A stretch of DNA of 64,000 nucleotides from Tatumella ptyseos ATCC 33301 (GCF_000735525.1 NZ_JMPR01000004.1:62001-126000), one strand, 5' to 3'. Counted from the stretch's first letter, positions 1 through 9,905 are shown. The notes: a model not told the origin generated them from the sequence alone. Made by a program: numbers and translations.

Positions 1-15
1 ATACAGAAACTGACT

Positions 16-1530
16 ATGAACGTAAAATCAAATGCAACTCAGCCCGCGACGGGAGTTCCCCCCGCCACCGGCAAAAAAAATCGTCTGATATTATTGCTCC
101 TTCCCATCGTCGTCTCCCTTCTGCTTTTACTCGTCCCCGTGCCTGCCGGTCTGCCGCCTTATGCCTGGCATTTCTTCGCGGTGTTTGTAGGGGTCATCGT
201 CGGGCTGATTTTTGAACCGTTGCCCGGTGCCGTTATCGGCCTGACCGGAGTGGTGGTTATCGCCCTCTTCAGCCACTGGCTCTTGTTCAGCCCGGAACAG
301 CAAGCGGCACCAGGTTTCAAACTGGCAGGCCAGTCATTTAAATGGGCCGTCAGCGGATTTGGTAACTCAACCGTCTGGCTGATTTTCGGGGCCTTTATGT
401 TTGCTGCCGGTTACGATAAAACGCAGTTCGGCCGTCGACTGGCACTGATACTGGTCAAATATCTGGGACGTCGTAGCCTGACTCTGGGTTATGCCATTAC
501 CTTCGCCGATTTGTTACTGGCACCGTTTACGCCCTCCAATACGGCGCGTAGCGGCGGGACTATCTACCCGATCATTGCCAACCTGCCTCCGCTGTATGGG
601 TCCAAACCGAATGACCCCAGTGCAAGACGTATCGGTTCATATCTGATGTGGGTTGCCATTACTGCCGCCTGTATCACCAGCTCAATGTTCCTTTCCGCAC
701 TGGCTCCCAACCTGCTGGCGCTGGCGCTGGTGAAAAGTATTACCGGAATTACTATCTCCTGGGGGAACTGGTTTCTGGCCTTCCTGCCGCTCGGTATTAT
801 CCTGATCCTGGCGATGCCCCTGCTGGCCTATCTGTTTTATCCGCCGGAGGTGAAGATTAACGATGAGGTGCCCCGCTGGGCCACCCGTGAGCTGGAAAAA
901 CTGGGTAAGCTTTCACGTAACGAAATTCTGCTGCTGGTTTTTGTGTGCTGCGCACTGGCCATGTGGATTTTTGCCGCCAGCTGGATTGAACCTGCCATGG
1001 CGGCTCTGCTGGTGATCACCCTGATGTTATGGACCGGGGTACTTAACTGGAGCGATATCACAGGTAATAAAGCCGCCTGGAATACATTTACCTGGTTTGC
1101 AACGCTGGTTGCTCTGGCGGATGGTCTTTCTTCCACCGGCTTTATTGGCTGGCTGGGGAAAGAAGGCGGTGCACTGATGGGCGGTATCTCGCCGGGCGTG
1201 GCGCTGATTGTACTGGTGATTGCCTTTTATCTGCTGCATTACCTGTTTGCCAGTACCACCGCACATACCACTGCATTATTACCGGCTATGCTGACCATCG
1301 CCGCCACCATTCCGGGCATGAATATGCAGGTCTTTTGTCTGATGATGGTCACTTCGTTGGGTGTGATGGGCATTATCACCCCTTACGGGACCGGGCCTAG
1401 CCCGATATACTACGGAAGTGGCTATTTGCCTACCGTAGACTACTGGCGTCTGGGCACCATTTTTGGTGCTATCTTCCTGGTCGCATTACTTGTCATCGGC
1501 TACCCCTGGATGATGATGATCTTCGGATAA
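16..1530 (+). CDS. DASS-family anion carrier, CitT/TtdT-like (di/tricarboxylate transporter)
   Basis: This 504-residue inner-membrane protein is a divalent anion:sodium symporter (DASS) family carrier. It closely resembles E. coli CitT and TtdT, which exchange citrate or tartrate for succinate. About 12 hydrophobic segments are visible. The family signature around residues 170-185 (LLAPFTPSNTARSGGT) and the second matching region near residues 405-460 (ASTTAHTTALLP, then ITPYGTGPSP) are intact. ATG at 16 is the first start in the window, so the upstream promoter is not seen. The next gene on the same strand is a class I fumarase, so uptake of a C4-dicarboxylate or tartrate that enters the TCA cycle as fumarate is the likely context. 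The exact substrate cannot be read from sequence. Confidence 0.88.
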   Translation: MNVKSNATQPATGVPPATGKKNRLILLLLPIVVSLLLLLVPVPAGLPPYAWHFFAVFVGVIVGLIFEPLPGAVIGLTGVVVIALFSHWLLFSPEQQAAPGFKLAGQSFKWAVSGFGNSTVWLIFGAFMFAAGYDKTQFGRRLALILVKYLGRRSLTLGYAITFADLLLAPFTPSNTARSGGTIYPIIANLPPLYGSKPNDPSARRIGSYLMWVAITAACITSSMFLSALAPNLLALALVKSITGITISWGNWFLAFLPLGIILILAMPLLAYLFYPPEVKINDEVPRWATRELEKLGKLSRNEILLLVFVCCALAMWIFAASWIEPAMAALLVITLMLWTGVLNWSDITGNKAAWNTFTWFATLVALADGLSSTGFIGWLGKEGGALMGGISPGVALIVLVIAFYLLHYLFASTTAHTTALLPAMLTIAATIPGMNMQVFCLMMVTSLGVMGIITPYGTGPSPIYYGSGYLPTVDYWRLGTIFGAIFLVALLVIGYPWMMMIFG

Positions 1531-1572
1531 CAGCGTCGTTTTTATCGCTGCAGGTATTTATGTCAATGAGCC

Positions 1573-1608
1573 TCTCCCGGCCCCGGCAACGTATCGGGGA
1601 CCGGGAGA
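1573..1608 (+). other. Intergenic GC-rich hairpin between carrier and fumarase genes
   Basis: An inverted repeat TCTCCCGG/CCGGGAGA (1573-1580 and 1601-1608), with further GC pairing inside, lies in the 149-bp gap. There is no T-tract, so it looks more like an mRNA-processing or stability element than a strong terminator. The carrier and fumarase could still be co-transcribed. Confidence 0.35.
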
Positions 1609-1679
1609 GAATTTCCATTACCATCGGTATTTTGCGAAACATAGCAGCAGCCCGTCGGCTGCTCTTTAAGTGAGAAAAC

Positions 1680-3332
1680 ATGTCAACTATCCCTTTTCAT
1701 TATCAGGACCCGTTTCCTGTCTCCAAAGATGACTCCGACTATTACCTGCTCAGCAGCGATTATGTATCAGTCGCTGAATTTGAAGGGCAGGAGATCCTGA
1801 AAGTCGCCCCGGAAGCACTGACTCTGCTCGCTCAGCAGGCATTCCATGATACTTCGTTTATGTTGCGCACCGCCCATCAGCAACAGGTGGCCGATATCCT
1901 TGATGACCCGGAAGCCAGCGAAAATGATAAATATGTTGCGCTGCAGTTTCTGCGTAACTCCGAAATTGCTGCCAAAGGTATCCTGCCTTCCTGTCAGGAC
2001 ACCGGGACCGCGATCATCGTCGGTAAAAAAGGTCAGCGGGTATGGACCGGTGGCGGGGATGAAGTCTTTCTCAGCCAGGGCGTGTTCAATACTTACCAGC
2101 AGGATAACCTGCGTTATTCCCAGAATGCTGCGCTGGATATGTACCAGGAAGTGAATACCGGCACCAACCTGCCGGCACAGATTGATCTCTATAGTGTGGA
2201 TGGCGACGAATATAAGTTCCTGTGTATTGCCAAGGGGGGCGGTTCTGCCAATAAAACCTATCTGTACCAGGAAACCAAAGCCCTGCTCAGCCCGGGTAAA
2301 CTCAAGGATTATCTGGTCGGGAAAATGCGTACCCTGGGTACCGCAGCCTGTCCGCCTTACCACATTGCCTTTGTGATCGGCGGGACATCCGCAGAGAGCA
2401 CCCTGAAAACCGTTAAACTGGCTTCCGCCCATTACTATGATGGCCTGCCGACCGAAGGCAATAAATATGGTCAGGCGTTCCGCGATGTTGCGCTGGAACA
2501 GGAACTGTTGGAAGAAGCACAGAATCTCGGTCTGGGGGCACAGTTCGGCGGCAAATATTTTGCCCACGATATCCGTGTGATCCGTCTGCCTCGCCACGGT
2601 GCTTCCTGCCCGATCGGTATGGGCGTCTCCTGCTCGGCTGACCGTAATATTAAAGCCAAAATTAACCGTAAAGGACTGTGGATAGAAAAGCTGGAACACA
2701 ACCCGGCACGCCTTATTCCTCAGGCCCTGCAGAATGCTGAGGAAAGCACAGTCGTCAGCGTCGACCTGAACCGGCCGATGAAGGAAATCCTGGCTCAGCT
2801 CAGCCAGTATCCGGCATCGACCCGTCTTTCGCTGAACGGGACGATTATCGTCGCACGGGATATCGCCCATGCAAAACTGAAAGAACGCCTGGATAACGGG
2901 GAAGAACTCCCGCAGTACATCAAAGATCACCCGGTCTATTACGCCGGCCCGGCGAAAACACCGGTCGGTTATGCCTCCGGTTCACTCGGGCCAACCACTG
3001 CCGGACGAATGGACTCTTATGTGGATTTACTGCAGTCCCACGGCGGCAGCATGATTATGCTGGCCAAAGGGAACCGCAGCCAGCAGGTGACAGATGCCTG
3101 TAAAAAACATGGCGGATTTTATCTGGGCAGTATCGGGGGACCGGCAGCGGTGCTGGCACAACAAAGTATTAAGAACCTGGAATGTGTCGAGTATCCGGAA
3201 CTGGGTATGGAAGCGATATGGAAAATTGAAGTTGAGAATTTTCCTGCTTTTATCCTGGTGGATGATAAGGGTAATGATTTCTTTACCCAAATTCTGCAAA
3301 ATCAATGTGGCGGATGTGCAAAGTCTGCCTGA
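1680..3332 (+). CDS. fumA: Class I fumarate hydratase (FumA/FumB type)
   Basis: This 550-residue protein matches the length and layout of the E. coli iron-sulfur fumarases FumA and FumB (548 residues). It interconverts fumarate and L-malate in the cytoplasm with an oxygen-sensitive [4Fe-4S] cluster. The alpha domain with conserved Cys regions is present ([11 protein letters not shown] near residue 105, GTAACPPYH near 225, [14 protein letters not shown] near 315). The C-terminal beta domain carries [21 protein letters not shown]. The start is preceded by a purine-rich stretch (AAGTGAG). Which paralogue it is (A or B) cannot be decided. Its position behind a DASS carrier suggests a role in dicarboxylate use, as with FumB in anaerobic fumarate/tartrate metabolism. 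Confidence 0.93.
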   Translation: MSTIPFHYQDPFPVSKDDSDYYLLSSDYVSVAEFEGQEILKVAPEALTLLAQQAFHDTSFMLRTAHQQQVADILDDPEASENDKYVALQFLRNSEIAAKGILPSCQDTGTAIIVGKKGQRVWTGGGDEVFLSQGVFNTYQQDNLRYSQNAALDMYQEVNTGTNLPAQIDLYSVDGDEYKFLCIAKGGGSANKTYLYQETKALLSPGKLKDYLVGKMRTLGTAACPPYHIAFVIGGTSAESTLKTVKLASAHYYDGLPTEGNKYGQAFRDVALEQELLEEAQNLGLGAQFGGKYFAHDIRVIRLPRHGASCPIGMGVSCSADRNIKAKINRKGLWIEKLEHNPARLIPQALQNAEESTVVSVDLNRPMKEILAQLSQYPASTRLSLNGTIIVARDIAHAKLKERLDNGEELPQYIKDHPVYYAGPAKTPVGYASGSLGPTTAGRMDSYVDLLQSHGGSMIMLAKGNRSQQVTDACKKHGGFYLGSIGGPAAVLAQQSIKNLECVEYPELGMEAIWKIEVENFPAFILVDDKGNDFFTQILQNQCGGCAKSA

Positions 3333-3339
3333 TCTCCTG

Positions 3340-3362
3340 CGGCCGGTGGGTATCACCGGCCG
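3340..3362 (+). terminator. Hairpin after fumarase gene
   Basis: A perfect 9-bp stem CGGCCGGTG/CACCGGCCG with a 5-nt loop lies 7 bp after the fumarase stop. The T-tract is weak, so termination may be inefficient. Confidence 0.5.
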
Positions 3363-3482
3363 TTATCGCAATATCGGATAACTATTTTCCTCCGCATCAT
3401 ATTATTCTCTGCATCGCTTTTTTTAATGGCTGTCATCTGCCATGCTTTAAAGTGATAACCACATCACCGAAAGGAGACCTTC

Positions 3483-4502
3483 ATGAGCAAGATTAAAAGC
3501 TACGCCGCCGCCGAAGCTGGCGCAGCACTGGAACTGCAGGAATTTGATGCCGGTGAACTTGCTGCCGAAGATGTTGAAGTCACGGTTGAGTACTGTGGTA
3601 TTTGTCATTCCGATCTGTCGATGATTGACAATGAATGGGGCATATCTCAGTACCCTCTGGTTGCCGGTCACGAAGTGGTTGGCCGCGTCAGTGCCCTGGG
3701 GAGTGCTGCAGAGAACAAAGGCCTGAAAGTCGGCCAGCGCGTCGGGATTGGCTGGACAGCACGCAGCTGCGGATATTGTGATGCCTGTATCAGCGGCAGT
3801 CACAGTAACTGTAAACAAGGCAGTGTGCCGACTATCCTGAACCGTGGTGGCTTCGCTGAAAAAATTCGTGCCGACTGGCAGTGGGTGATCCCGCTTCCGG
3901 AAGCGCTGGATATCGAATCTGCCGGTCCGCTGCTGTGCGGCGGGATCACGGTATTTAAACCCCTGCTGCAACATCACATCACGGCAACCAGTCGTGTCGG
4001 TGTGATTGGTATCGGTGGCCTGGGCCATATCGCCATTAAACTGTTGCATGCCATGGGCTGTGAAGTTACCGCTTTCAGCTCATCGCCGTCTAAAGAGCAG
4101 GAAATTCTGGGAATGGGTGCCGATAAAGTGGTTAACAGCCGCGATCCGGAAGCCCTGAAAGCCCTGGCAGGACAGTTCGACCTGATTATCAACACCATTA
4201 ATGTTGATCTGGACTGGATGCCGTACTTCCAGGCACTGACCTACAACGGAAGCTTCCATACCGTGGGTGCCGTGATGAAACCGTTTGAAGTGCCGGCCTT
4301 TACGCTGATTGCCGGTGACCGGAGCATTTCCGGGTCATCGACCGGCTCTCCGCATGAGTTACGCAGCCTGGTAAAACTGGCTGCCCGCTCCGGTGTGAAG
4401 CCTCAGACCGAGCTGTTCCCGATGTCAAAAATCAATGAAGCTCTGCAGTATGTACGTGACGGTAAAGCCCGTTACCGTGCGGTACTGAAAGCGGATTTCT
4501 GA
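3483..4502 (+). CDS. ahr: NADPH-dependent zinc alcohol/aldehyde reductase (Ahr/YjgB-like)
   Basis: This 339-residue zinc-dependent medium-chain dehydrogenase closely resembles E. coli Ahr (YjgB), which reduces a broad range of aldehydes to alcohols with NADPH. Catalytic-zinc residues appear in CGICHSD and GHE near residues 37-63. The structural-zinc cysteines sit in [15 protein letters not shown] near 95-110. The Rossmann motif GIGGLGHIA lies near 178. A good ribosome-binding site (AAAGGAGA) precedes ATG 3483. The gene is monocistronic, with its own hairpin downstream. The expected role is aldehyde detoxification or fusel alcohol formation. Confidence 0.9.
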   Translation: MSKIKSYAAAEAGAALELQEFDAGELAAEDVEVTVEYCGICHSDLSMIDNEWGISQYPLVAGHEVVGRVSALGSAAENKGLKVGQRVGIGWTARSCGYCDACISGSHSNCKQGSVPTILNRGGFAEKIRADWQWVIPLPEALDIESAGPLLCGGITVFKPLLQHHITATSRVGVIGIGGLGHIAIKLLHAMGCEVTAFSSSPSKEQEILGMGADKVVNSRDPEALKALAGQFDLIINTINVDLDWMPYFQALTYNGSFHTVGAVMKPFEVPAFTLIAGDRSISGSSTGSPHELRSLVKLAARSGVKPQTELFPMSKINEALQYVRDGKARYRAVLKADF

Positions 4503-4512
4503 CCGCGACCCG

Positions 4513-4535
4513 GCCCGGCATCCTGCCGGGCCTTT
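4513..4535. terminator. Bidirectional terminator between ahr and hcxA
   Basis: The stem GCCCGGCA/TGCCGGGC with a 3-nt loop (4513-4531) is followed by a short T-run. It lies between convergent genes and can serve both. Confidence 0.7.
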
Positions 4536-4539
4536 CGCA

Positions 4540-5643
4540 TTATTCTGCTGACTTTCCTGCCCGTTCGATGGCTGCCATCGCCTGATACAGCGTTTCTGCC
4601 GTCACTTCCACCGGCAACAGATGAATGGTCTCCCGCGGGCGTAAGGTATGCGCGATCACTTTATCCATCTCTTCACGATCTGACAGACAGACACCCAACT
4701 CCGCCAGCGTGACCGGCAATTTCAGTTGGTGATAAAAGTGCAACAGCTTACGGATATCCTGCTGCTGATTCAGTAAGGCCGACTGGACCAGAATGCCATA
4801 AGCCACCTTAATACCGTGCAGAATACGGTGGGTTTGCGGCAATACGGTCAGCCCGTTGTGCACAGCATGTGCAGCAGCGACACGGGTGAAACGTTCACCC
4901 AGCCCGCCTATCAGCCCGCCACCGGCAATAATCGCATCCACCACCGAGATAAAACGCGGGGTCAGTGTACCCTGTTGCTGATCCCGCAGGGCAGCAGCAC
5001 TGTCACTGAACAGCAGGTCACGCAGACCTTCTGCCATTTTCAATGCCGTCTTTGCCAGGTAAGGGACACTGCTGGCGGTTTCATCCGGCAGCAGCACCCG
5101 GGCTTCATACCATTTCGCCAGGGTATCGCCGATACCGGCCAGCAGGTAGTCGGCCGGCGCGTTCAGAATAATTTCCGGCTCCACCAGCACCAGATGGTTA
5201 GACTGTTTAAAGATTTCATAACCAATGTTCTCTCCGTGGGCGTTGTACCACACCGAGAGCGGCGTCCAGGCAGCACAGGTGGCTGCAATGGTGGGAATAA
5301 GTACCACCGGTAATTTCAGACGATCCGCCAGTGCTTTTGCACTGTCCATCACGGAGCCGCCCCCGATACCGATAATCACTTTCCGGTGGTCCCCGGCCTG
5401 CGCCAGTAACTGGCTGATTAAAGGTTCACTGCAATGTTCACGTATGCAGTGCTTTCCGGCCGAAGGCAGAGACCAGGCGGCCGGAAGAAAAGACTCTGTC
5501 GCCGCAATCGCCCGTTCACCATAGATCCAGAACGCCTGCTCCAGGTCTGCGGCGGAATAAAAATTTTCCAGCTCGCGCAATGCCCCCGGGAAGCAGTAAT
5601 AATTGGCCGGTCCCGGTACGACCTGTATTTCGGTAAATGGCAT
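4540..5643 (-). CDS. hcxA: Iron-type 2-hydroxycarboxylate dehydrogenase, HcxA (YbdH)-like
   Basis: This 367-residue protein of the glycerol-dehydrogenase/iron-alcohol-dehydrogenase fold resembles E. coli HcxA (YbdH), which reduces 2-oxoacids such as 2-oxobutyrate and 2-oxoglutarate with NADPH. It has the nucleotide loop GIGGGSVMDSAKALAD and metal-ligand segments GDTLAKWYEA, AAHAVHNGL and HRILHGIKVAYG. I place the start at ATG 5643 (MPFTEIQV), not at an in-frame codon 33 bp upstream that would overlap the preceding gene. The gap to the upstream MFS gene is then 1 bp, so the two are surely co-transcribed. A MetJ-type operator lies upstream of the pair, suggesting a link to methionine-derived oxo- or hydroxy-acids. 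Confidence 0.87.
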   Translation of the reverse strand: MPFTEIQVVPGPANYYCFPGALRELENFYSAADLEQAFWIYGERAIAATESFLPAAWSLPSAGKHCIREHCSEPLISQLLAQAGDHRKVIIGIGGGSVMDSAKALADRLKLPVVLIPTIAATCAAWTPLSVWYNAHGENIGYEIFKQSNHLVLVEPEIILNAPADYLLAGIGDTLAKWYEARVLLPDETASSVPYLAKTALKMAEGLRDLLFSDSAAALRDQQQGTLTPRFISVVDAIIAGGGLIGGLGERFTRVAAAHAVHNGLTVLPQTHRILHGIKVAYGILVQSALLNQQQDIRKLLHFYHQLKLPVTLAELGVCLSDREEMDKVIAHTLRPRETIHLLPVEVTAETLYQAMAAIERAGKSAE

Positions 5644-5644
5644 C

Positions 5645-7147
5645 TCAGACTCCCCCGACAGGCTGTGTATTTTCATGTTTTACAGATGAATAATCTTCGG
5701 CATCCACATCATACCCTGACGGCTCCCAGCGAATGATCAACAACGCCAGCAGGCCGATGACCGGTGATAATGCGATAACCCAAAACAACCCGGTGTCCAG
5801 GGTCGCGGTCAGGATAGGGAACAGAAACAGTGCCAGCGTCGAGCTGAAACGCGTGATCGTCTGGTTGAAACCGACACCCACCCCACGAATCGACGCCGGA
5901 TAACTGAGCGATGCGTACACCATGGTATGCGCGCCCGGCCCGAAGCCCTGCCCCAGCAGAAAAAGTGCCAGGAAAGCACAGCAGGCAACGGCCTGTGCGG
6001 TATCTTCCGGACGTCCGGACAGCGCCAGACCCAGCAGCGCGACCAGTTGGCAGGTATACCCGGCAATCGTCATACTGCGCGACCCCAGTTTCGGAACCAG
6101 ACGAACAGCGGCCAGTCCGCCGGTAAAGGCAAACAGCAGGTTCAGTGCCAGAGAGACCAGGATAGTGGTCAGCATCGATTGTTTAAACAGGGTCGAGATA
6201 ATAATCGGCAGTCCGAACGCGATAGCCGCATAAGCAAACGGCGAAACAAAAGACATCACGCTGTTCAGCACTGTACGTTTCAGATAGTCGCCCTGCAGTA
6301 ATACACCGTAGCTTTTCCAGCCGGTGGTACGCCGTTTCAGACCACTTTCCGGGTGTAACGCCGCCTCTTTTCCGACGGTGGCCGGGATATTATAGGCCGT
6401 CTGCAGGATCCTCGCCGCAGAGGTTAAATCCCCCTGTTGCGCCGCCCAGACCGGCGATTCGGTCATGTAACGTTTACGCACCGTCAGGATCACCAGCGCC
6501 GGTACCGCCCCGAAGCCCACGATATACCGCCACAGGTATTCGCTCTGACTGGCGGGCAATGAATAGAATAGCCCGAGCACCAGCAGATACGAGACCGAGA
6601 TGGCCGCATACCAGGTCGGACACCACATCGCAATGCTGGAAGCCTTATTTCCCCGTCCCTTCAGCCGCGAGAATTCGGCCAGAAAGGCCATAGCGACCGG
6701 TAAGTCGATACCAATCCCCAGCCCCATAATAAAGCGGCTGACGCCAAGGACTTCGGCATTCGGTGCCAGCGCTCCCAGCAGGGCGGCAAACACAAAGAAA
6801 AACATATCGGCCATAAACACACGGTAACGGCCGATTTTATCGGTGAGATAACCCCCGATGACGGCGCCGACGATGGCCCCGAGAGTAATGGCAGAAACCA
6901 CCATCCCGATACCTTCCGGACTCAGTCCGAACTGCCGGGTAATGTCTTTCACGCCGAATGCCAGCGCACCTAAATCATAGGCATCCAGGAAGACACCACC
7001 GAGTGCGATGGCCACGATGATCCGGGCATTGCTTCTGGCATGCGTTGAGTTATTGACCAGCCGGCTGACATCTGCCGCGCTACGAAGAGTGTAATTATTC
7101 TCTGGTGTGGAGCTACCTGACGATCCGTCAGCTAAATGTTGAGTCAT
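5645..7147 (-). CDS. MFS transporter, sugar-porter type (YaaU-like)
   Basis: This 500-residue major facilitator protein has 12 predicted membrane segments. The cytoplasmic loop-2/3 motif GGYLTDKIGRYRVF (near residues 98-111) is present, and its counterpart in the second half is degenerate. The N-terminal 40 residues are hydrophilic. The IMGLGIGIDLPVAMAFLAEF region resembles E. coli YaaU and related putative metabolite:H+ symporters. It is the first gene of a two-gene operon with an HcxA-like 2-hydroxyacid dehydrogenase. A met-box array starts 48 bp before its ATG. I infer that it carries a methionine-related hydroxy- or oxo-acid, but the substrate is not determined. Confidence 0.82.
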   Translation of the reverse strand: MTQHLADGSSGSSTPENNYTLRSAADVSRLVNNSTHARSNARIIVAIALGGVFLDAYDLGALAFGVKDITRQFGLSPEGIGMVVSAITLGAIVGAVIGGYLTDKIGRYRVFMADMFFFVFAALLGALAPNAEVLGVSRFIMGLGIGIDLPVAMAFLAEFSRLKGRGNKASSIAMWCPTWYAAISVSYLLVLGLFYSLPASQSEYLWRYIVGFGAVPALVILTVRKRYMTESPVWAAQQGDLTSAARILQTAYNIPATVGKEAALHPESGLKRRTTGWKSYGVLLQGDYLKRTVLNSVMSFVSPFAYAAIAFGLPIIISTLFKQSMLTTILVSLALNLLFAFTGGLAAVRLVPKLGSRSMTIAGYTCQLVALLGLALSGRPEDTAQAVACCAFLALFLLGQGFGPGAHTMVYASLSYPASIRGVGVGFNQTITRFSSTLALFLFPILTATLDTGLFWVIALSPVIGLLALLIIRWEPSGYDVDAEDYSSVKHENTQPVGGV

Positions 7148-7194
7148 AGTTTGCGATGTTTATCAGTGATATTTTATGAGAAGAAAGGTTGTTT

Positions 7195-7226
7195 AGACGT
7201 TTGGACGTCTCAATGTCCAGATTTCC
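7195..7226. promoter_or_regulatory. MetJ operator: four consecutive 8-bp met-boxes
   Basis: Read in strict 8-bp register the sequence is AGACGTTT, GGACGTCT, CAATGTCC, AGATTTCC. Against the MetJ consensus AGACGTCT these score 7/8, 7/8, 4/8 and 5/8. Tandem, abutting 8-mers are the hallmark of MetJ operators. The array lies 48 bp upstream of the minus-strand MFS-hcxA operon and about 315 bp upstream of the plus-strand monooxygenase operon. Methionine (S-adenosylmethionine) repression of at least the minus-strand operon is the inference. To my recollection E. coli ybdH (hcxA) is itself in the MetJ regulon, which agrees. Confidence 0.72.
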
Positions 7227-7540
7227 ATATTTCCTGAAAAACCGCAAGTCTTTTACCCTCTCCGCCGTGCCGTTCCCCTGCCCTGAAACCTGTGCTTCCG
7301 GTGAGAGTATGACCGGTCCGCGTGCACCGGAATAAAAAGAAAACCGAATACCTTACCGGAAAGTCCCCCGCTATTAACGCCCCGTATCCGTCAGCTCCCG
7401 CGTCTGCCGGACCTGTCTCATAAGCCGCAACGACGAGGGCTTAGCTAATTTCCGGATAATCTGTGCACGAATTGATATTAAATAAAACGAAAAAGCGTGG
7501 ATATAGTTTAAGCAATAATATTAATCAGTTAAGAGTGCTT

Positions 7541-8875
7541 ATGGCCAGAAATGAACAACTCTCATTAGGTGCATTTATCCATCCGGCAGGACACCACGTG
7601 GCCGCCTGGCGGCACCCTGATGTTGCACCCGACCCGCTGAATATTCAGCAATATATCCGGATAGCTCAGCTTGCCGAACGCGCCTGCCTGGACACCTTAT
7701 TTATTGCCGACAGCCTGGCGGTCTTTGACTCGCCGGTGGCCCACAAAATGGCGCGCTCTAATTACTTTGAACCGGTAACACTGCTGGCGACCCTCTCAGC
7801 GGTGACACAGCATATCGGTTTAATTGCGACCGCGACCACCAGCTACAATCAGCCATACCATATTGCGCGTCAGTTCGCGTCACTGGACCACCTGTCCGGC
7901 GGGCGTGCGGGCTGGAACCTGGTGACGTCTGATGCCGCCAACGAAGCCGCTAATTTCAACCGGGAACAGCACTTCAGTCATCAGGAACGTTATTTACGCG
8001 CCCGTGAGTTTTACCGTGTGGTTGAAGGGCTCTGGAATAGCTGGGAAGACGATGCGTTTGTGTATGACAAACCAGGCGGCGAGGTCTATCGCCCGGAAAA
8101 AATGCATCCGCTTCACCATCACGGCGATTACTTCCGGGTACGGGGGCCATTAAACATTGCCCGTTCACCGCAGGGTAAACCCGTCGTTGTACAGGCCGGC
8201 TCGTCCGAAGACGGCAAAGCACTGGCCGCAGCCACGGCGGATGTCGTATTTACCGCCCAGCCAACACTCGACAAAGCCAAAGCGTTTTACCGGGATGTGA
8301 AACAGCGCCTGAGCCTCTCCGGCCGGACCGAAGACAGCCTGAAAATCATGCCTGGCGTGCTGCTGATCACCGGACAGTCTCAGTCTGAGGCCGAAGAAAA
8401 ATATGAGCAGTTCCAGCAACTGGTCGAGCCGGACGTGGGGATCGCACTGCTGGGCAGAATGCTGGGGAATTTTGATTTGTCCGGCTATCCACCGGATGAA
8501 CCCCTTCCCGAACTTCCCTTGTCAGACTCCGGCCAGCAAAGCCGTCAGGCCCTGTTACTGGCGCTGGCCGCCGAAGAAAACCTGACGCTGGCAGAGCTGG
8601 GGTTACGCATTGCCGGAGGCCGTGGGCACCGGACCCTGAAAGGTACTCCCCGGCAGATTGCCGACGAACTGCAGTGCTGGTTCGAAGAGTATGCCGCGGA
8701 CGGTTTCAATATTATGGTGCCGCACCTGCCGCTGGGGCTGGAAGAGGTTGTACTGCAGGTCGTCCCGGAGTTGCAACGGCGCGGCCTGTTCCGCAAACAG
8801 TATCAGGGTAATACCCTACGCAGCCATCTTGGTTTATCCGTCCCCGCGTTTTCCCCGTCATCTGCGAGAAATTAA
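7541..8875 (+). CDS. LLM-class flavin-dependent monooxygenase (NtaA/SnaA/DszA family)
   Basis: This 444-residue bacterial luciferase-like monooxygenase belongs to the NtaA/SnaA/DszA/SoxA family. The family uses FMNH2 from a partner reductase to oxidise nitrilotriacetate, dibenzothiophene sulfone or N-acylated thioether amino acids. It shows AWRHPD near the start, LFIADSLAVF, the TSYNQPYHIARQFASLDHLSGGRAGWNLVTS block (central part typical of the family) and HHHGDYFRVRGPLN. Start ATG 7541 matches family N-termini; an in-frame extension to 7463 is AT-rich and unlike the family. It leads an operon with an aldo/keto reductase and a sodium symporter (gaps of 1 bp and -1 bp). No flavin reductase is adjacent. 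Confidence 0.85.
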   Translation: MARNEQLSLGAFIHPAGHHVAAWRHPDVAPDPLNIQQYIRIAQLAERACLDTLFIADSLAVFDSPVAHKMARSNYFEPVTLLATLSAVTQHIGLIATATTSYNQPYHIARQFASLDHLSGGRAGWNLVTSDAANEAANFNREQHFSHQERYLRAREFYRVVEGLWNSWEDDAFVYDKPGGEVYRPEKMHPLHHHGDYFRVRGPLNIARSPQGKPVVVQAGSSEDGKALAAATADVVFTAQPTLDKAKAFYRDVKQRLSLSGRTEDSLKIMPGVLLITGQSQSEAEEKYEQFQQLVEPDVGIALLGRMLGNFDLSGYPPDEPLPELPLSDSGQQSRQALLLALAAEENLTLAELGLRIAGGRGHRTLKGTPRQIADELQCWFEEYAADGFNIMVPHLPLGLEEVVLQVVPELQRRGLFRKQYQGNTLRSHLGLSVPAFSPSSARN

Positions 8876-8876
8876 T

Positions 8877-9905
8877 ATGCATTACCAGCCTGCAAAACAG
8901 CGTTATCAGGACATGCCTTACCGGTATTGTGGTCAGAGTGGCCTGAAACTGCCGCGGATCTCCCTCGGTTTATGGCAACACTTCGGTGATAACACCACCC
9001 GGGAACAACAGCGTGCCCTGCTGCACAGCGCATTCGATGCCGGGATAACCCATTTTGATTTAGCGAATAATTACGGAACCCCTTATGGCAGCGCCGAACA
9101 GAATTTCGGTGAGGTTTTCCGCAGAGATCTCCGCCCGTTCCGCGATGAACTGATCATCTCCAGTAAAGCCGGGTATGACATGTGGCCCGGGCCTTACGGA
9201 CAAGGCGGCAGTTCACGCAAATACCTGCTGGCCAGCCTTGACCAGAGCCTGCAGCGACTGGGCCTGGACTACCTGGATATCTTCTACTCTCACTGTTATG
9301 ACCCGGACACAACGCTGGAAGAGACCGCCTCGGCATTAGCCACCGCGGTCAGCCAGGGGAAAGCCCTGTATGTCGGGATCTCCTCTTACCCCTCTGCACA
9401 GACGCGGGAAATCACACGCCTGTTACGTCAGTGGCATGTGCCACTGATTGTTCATCAGCCGGCCTATAACCTGTTCAACCGCTGGATTGAGCAAAACCTG
9501 CTGGAAACCTGTGCCGCACAGGGCACCGGGATCATTGCCTTCAGTACCCTCGCCCAGGGATTACTGAGCGGTAAATACACCGCCGCCACTCCGGCGGATA
9601 AGCCACGCGCCAGTATCGATCAGCGTGAACTGAGTGAGCAGAATTACACCCGGATTGCGGGGCTGGAGGCCATCGCCCGACAGCGTGGACAATCCCTGCC
9701 ACAGATGGCGCTGGCCTGGGTTCTCCGCTTACCGGAAGTGACTTCCGCGCTGACCGGTGTCAGCTCGGTGGCGCAACTGCAGCACAATCTGCAGGCGCTG
9801 GAAAATACCGACTTTACCCCCCGTGAACTGCAGGCCATCGACCACTATGCCATCGATGGCAGCAGCCTGTTTGGCAGGATCAACGACCCCCGACCGGAGG
9901 CCTGA
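8877..9905 (+). CDS. Aldo/keto reductase, YghZ (GpdR)-like
   Basis: This 342-residue aldo/keto reductase resembles E. coli YghZ (L-glyceraldehyde-3-phosphate reductase). It has the matching N-terminal block PYRYCGQSGLKLPRISLGLW, the catalytic region HFDLANNYGTPYGSAE, and the long KAGYDMWPGPYGQGGSRKYL-type segment (here GGSSRKYLL) with YSHCYD. ATG 8877 is preferred over longer in-frame options because it starts 1 bp after the stop of the monooxygenase gene and gives the family length. It probably reduces an aldehyde released by the upstream flavin monooxygenase. That pathway role is inferred from operon position only. Confidence 0.86.
   Translation: MHYQPAKQRYQDMPYRYCGQSGLKLPRISLGLWQHFGDNTTREQQRALLHSAFDAGITHFDLANNYGTPYGSAEQNFGEVFRRDLRPFRDELIISSKAGYDMWPGPYGQGGSSRKYLLASLDQSLQRLGLDYLDIFYSHCYDPDTTLEETASALATAVSQGKALYVGISSYPSAQTREITRLLRQWHVPLIVHQPAYNLFNRWIEQNLLETCAAQGTGIIAFSTLAQGLLSGKYTAATPADKPRASIDQRELSEQNYTRIAGLEAIARQRGQSLPQMALAWVLRLPEVTSALTGVSSVAQLQHNLQALENTDFTPRELQAIDHYAIDGSSLFGRINDPRPEA

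Noticed and set aside
1767-2930. 387-codon open frame antisense to the fumarase gene
   Set aside because: It is a mirror of the high-GC fumarase codons, has no family features, and the plus strand encodes an unmistakable fumarase.
7463-7540. Upstream extension of the flavin monooxygenase
   Set aside because: The extra 26 codons are AT-rich and not seen in the family; ATG 7541 aligns with relatives.
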